Origin: Lateolabrax maculatus
Lineage: Eukaryota > Chordata > Actinopteri > Acropomatiformes > Lateolabracidae
Length of the DNA: 64,000 bases
Direction of reading: 5' to 3'
NCBI GenBank assembly: GCA_031216445.1
Contig: CM062199.1
Span: forward strand, 2,428,501-2,492,500
Below are positions 60,964-64,000 of the stretch, one piece after another. Made by a program: the position numbers and the translations under genes. Position 1 is the stretch's first letter. Every line of letters starts with the position of its first letter. Under the pieces are notes generated by a model. The model worked only from the letters and a program-made list of their open reading frames with translations, was not told the DNA's origin and ran no database searches.

Positions 60964-62341
60964 GTGAGTTTCACACTGTGGACATACAGCTGCTGTGGCC
61001 ATCTTATCAGTGCCACAATGTTATTTTTTATATATATCTGTCCTTTTACACTGAAACCTACATGATTAATACAGAGCTGCAAAATAAAAGGGGGGTATGT
61101 GTGTGCGTACATGTGGTGTAGTCTGAAGTCGAGGTTTGAGACACTGTATTGAGAGAGGACAGTTAAGCTGCCATCAGTCTGTTTGACCAATACCTCCTTC
61201 TAGAGCAAGATATTTCACTTTCACTGTCCAGATTGGCATTCAGTTTGCTGCAGGTATTGATGATCCTCAGATGACGTTTTCCTCATGATTTTGCTGACTT
61301 TGTGACCTTTTCTCTATAAGGTGAAAATGACCATTTGTACCAAGAGACTATATCTCGCAATCCGACATAGATACATGCAGATATTTATGACATTTGCAGA
61401 TTACACTCATGCTGCCCAGAAGATGAGCCCTTATCATTTTAATGAACCCATGACCTTTTAAGAAGAACTTTCTTTTTTTTCGTGTCTGCACTACTGAAGA
61501 TGGGTTTCTCTGTATGAGGTGGTATACTAAATAAATGTAACTGTAGTGCGACTATTGGGGCTTTAGGCTTTTAAAGAAAGCTACTTATTAGAAAAATCTA
61601 ATTTCAGCTATAGTAATTGTCAACTGTGCACATTGGGCTTGATGCAGATATCAACAACAGTTCTTGCTCAGGAGACCCTGTGTGCACCGAAACATAAATG
61701 AGTCTGCCGCTGTGTCTTTACCGAGGCCAAGCCAGAGTCTTGATGGAGCCAGTTCACTCCTGCACAATGTCATTGTCACTGTCATTTGTGTTTTTTGTGT
61801 TGTTGGAGCTGTAATGAATTAAATTGCTCTCTTGGCTCGTTTAAAACTGCTGGTAAATAAAGTGCAGAAATATGCCCGACTCTAGATTCTGACCTTAGCG
61901 GACAGCTAAGTCAAGACATAGTTGTTGTGGCAGGTCAGCGATAAAAATGAGGAGCAGGATCCAAGGGATGCATAATAATCAATACTTGTATACACAATGT
62001 ATACACTGGTAGAGTAAGATCACAGCAGAGAGGACAAAACTCAGACTGTCTGACAATAAATAAAAAGTCTGTGGACACCAGGGCAGGTGCAACAAGTATT
62101 ATTAAGCTACATAAATGAAATAACCTGACATTAAACAGTATAAACTCCCCAGCAGTTGCAGCCTACAATGTTTCTAGGCAACGCAGTGGTTGCTGACGCT
62201 CTCATCTTTAAAGTAAGTTACATTATCAGTGAGTTTATTGTTTTACTCAGCTGGCACTCTGTGAGCTCTGTACACCGCAATGTCCTCGTCAGTCTGCTCC
62301 TAGTTCAACTTCTCTGCTCAGTCATTCTCAAAGCAAAATAA

Positions 62342-62420
62342 AACCAGTCCCTTCAGCCTCTCTGTCCCACAGTAACCAGTCCACTCAGCCTCTCTGTCCC
62401 ACTATAACCAGTCCACATAG
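62342..62420 (+). repeat. 32-bp minisatellite, about 2.5 copies
   Basis: Units begin AACCAGTCC and end in the word TCTCTGTCCCAC plus 2-3 bases; units one and two differ at only a few positions and a third, partial unit follows. Confidence 0.85.
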
Positions 62421-63223
62421 CATTTTTTCATGAGACTCTTGTTTTTACTCTGTAACAGATACAACTTGCAGTACTTCAATAAAAGTAAAGTTACCGTTTT
62501 TTTAAAGTAAGCAGAAAAAACTACGTTGTTAGAGTAACGAAGTCCACTAAGAAACCGATCATTTGACAGAAAACTTACATCGTTATATTGGTTTATGTTC
62601 TTCTCTTTCACACACGCTTTACTCCCTTCCATCAAATTAGCACCTTTGTCTGAGCTTCATTAACTCTCGTCATTCTGGGGCTTTATTGTAATCTGTCGCC
62701 CTCTTCCTTTTTCTGATTGACCTCGTACATCCCAGCAGCGAGGTCATCCACACTCTGGCCTCTGATTGGTGGTTTCACACCTTTCACTGAGGGGGGATGA
62801 TGACATACTCCTTTTTAGCACTGCTTTTAATGGGCTTAAACATCTATATGTAATGATTCATGGTGCATTTCATCCCTGTCTCTTCTTATCAGGCTACCAT
62901 TTGGTTCTAGAATCAGATTTTCTAAAAGCAACATGTCCTAAAAAAATGTAATATTAAATATTTTCTATAACACTATTTCTGTTAAGAAGGTTACGTCTTC
63001 GTTGGGCAAGATATCTAAAAAAAATAAAAATTAAATTAGTGTAAAATTATGCCATTTACCAAGGAACAAGTGTTGAGTTTTTGGTATTGTGGATCCAAGA
63101 ATTTCTAGTTTCCTAATGAACTCCTGCACTCATTTGAATCAAATTAATGCCACATGTATTCCTCGATCATCAGTCACCATGTGCATGTTGATGCAGATGT
63201 GGAGCCAAATTATTGTTGGCGAG

Positions 63224-63267
63224 ATTTTATATTTTATGGGATTTACTGATCCCATAAAATATAAAAT
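63224..63267. repeat. perfect hairpin, 19-bp stem, 6-nt loop
   Basis: ATTTTATATTTTATGGGAT (63224-63242) and its exact reverse complement (63249-63267) flank TTACTG. No MITE ends or flanking duplication were recognised. Confidence 0.88.
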
Positions 63268-63339
63268 AAAATAAAAGACCAAAACCAACAATGTGTTAGT
63301 CCATCTCCAGATATTTTCTGAATTCCCTTACTTGTCTGT

Positions 63340-63570
63340 GGCACTCGGCTGCAAATCCATTGGTTCCTACTGAAGATATACATCTTTTAAAACAGCTGTA
63401 ATTGTTGTTTTAAAAGTTTTTGGACGACAATGGAGCTATATGTCACAGAGGAGTAAGATATATCAGGCTTTGGACACAGACACAGTACTTGTTAGTAGGA
63501 TGCATCCATTGTTGGTTTGGGTCTGCACATGGGATTGGTTGATAATATGAAAAATATAACACAAATATTT
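63340..63570 (+). mobile_element. dispersed repeat, same family
   Basis: ATCCATTGGTTCCTACTGAA followed by GTTGGTTTGGGTCTGCAC and a decayed tail, collinear with the other copies. Confidence 0.45.
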
Positions 63571-63839
63571 CCTGTAGTGGGAATTTAAAGACTGCAGCAG
63601 ATGTTATCTTACCCCAAAATTAGCCACATTAGGCTGACTGATTTGTCAGGACAGCATTATTGATTACTCCTTTGTTTTTAGATCTCAGTTAGCTTTTATT
63701 CTTGCATTACGTTTTCACCATAGGGCTATAAGTCCATTCAGCGGTTGAACCTGACTTCAATAATGACGGTAACATATGGAGGGGAGGCTACTCTGAGACA
63801 GTTAACATCACTCTCCTTTGCACATATGTAGCTTTAAGC

Positions 63840-64000
63840 AGACCCAAGCATGTCATGCCTGGCTGCCTCCCTCCCCAACAAGCTGCGATACAATAGGCCA
63901 GTCACCCCGCCGCCTCATCCACTCCCCCTCTGTCAGCTACAAAGCACTGGCATGCTCCTCCAGTTCCCCCTAATTGCTGCAGCGTGGCCACTAATGAGCA
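63840..64000. promoter_or_regulatory. candidate regulatory block at window edge
   Basis: GC-richer non-repetitive sequence with CCCCCTAATTGCTGCAG and CCACTAATGAGCA. It may continue beyond the window. Confidence 0.2.

Larger units (their letters stand above)
60964..64000 (+). other. ascc3 intron downstream of exon AA (5' part)
   Basis: No further exon seen. Contains a 32-bp tandem repeat (62342-62420), a perfect 19-bp hairpin (63224-63267), a dispersed-repeat copy (63340-63570) and a quiet GC-richer block at the window end (63840-64000). Confidence 0.65.

Noticed and set aside
60964..64000. Search for the next ascc3 exon (DAEEYTDLPVR segment)
   Set aside because: No matching open segment with splice borders was found, so the exon must be beyond the window.
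1..64000. CRISPR arrays, bacterial operons or an undescribed multi-gene system
   Set aside because: The regular repeats are microsatellites or dispersed transposon copies, the genes are spliced, and only one protein-coding gene is supported.

Overview
This is vertebrate nuclear DNA, most likely from a ray-finned (percomorph-type) fish. Short exons with conventional GT/AG borders sit in AT-rich introns. The introns carry CA/TG microsatellites and several dispersed repeats of the kind common in teleost genomes (hAT-like and TTAA-flanked MITEs, LINE reverse-transcriptase remnants, the 'TTACTTAAGTAAAAGTA' repeat). The fish assignment is an inference from repeat content and gene size.

The window holds one recognisable gene on the + strand, ascc3 (activating signal cointegrator 1 complex subunit 3). 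It encodes a large Ski2-like/Brr2-like helicase with two RecA-pair cassettes, each followed by a Sec63 unit. Twenty-seven internal coding exons are placed between 1499 and 60963. Every exon joins the next in frame, and the concatenation is 3951 nt = 1317 codons without a stop. The human protein is about 2200 residues. The window therefore starts just after the Walker A motif of cassette 1 and stops just inside the second Sec63 unit. The promoter, the first exons, the last exons and the poly(A) site are outside.

Layout: 1-1498 is intron. 1499-34552 (exons A-G) carries cassette 1 from motif Ia to motif VI and includes three introns of 8.6-11.3 kb. 35688-43455 (exons H-O) carries the first Sec63 unit with its winged-helix/helical and FN3-like parts. 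46282-54766 (exons P-X) carries a complete cassette 2 from Walker A to motif VI in compact form. 55499-60963 (exons Y-AA) begins the second Sec63 unit. The remainder to 64000 is intron.

The long introns contain several stretches that look like non-coding regulatory DNA (PBX/MEIS, PBX/HOX, POU and RFX-type sites in otherwise quiet sequence). In mammals ASCC3 lies beside SIM1 and GRIK2, so a regulatory-bystander role for these introns is plausible but not shown here. Other oddities are a 37-bp-offset duplication of the end of exon I including its splice donor, CA/TG repeats against three splice sites, a MITE with a 9-bp target duplication nested in another repeat, two opposed LINE fragments, two short-loop perfect hairpins, and two unexplained antisense open stretches. 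I found no RNA gene, no CRISPR array and no evidence for a new multi-gene system.
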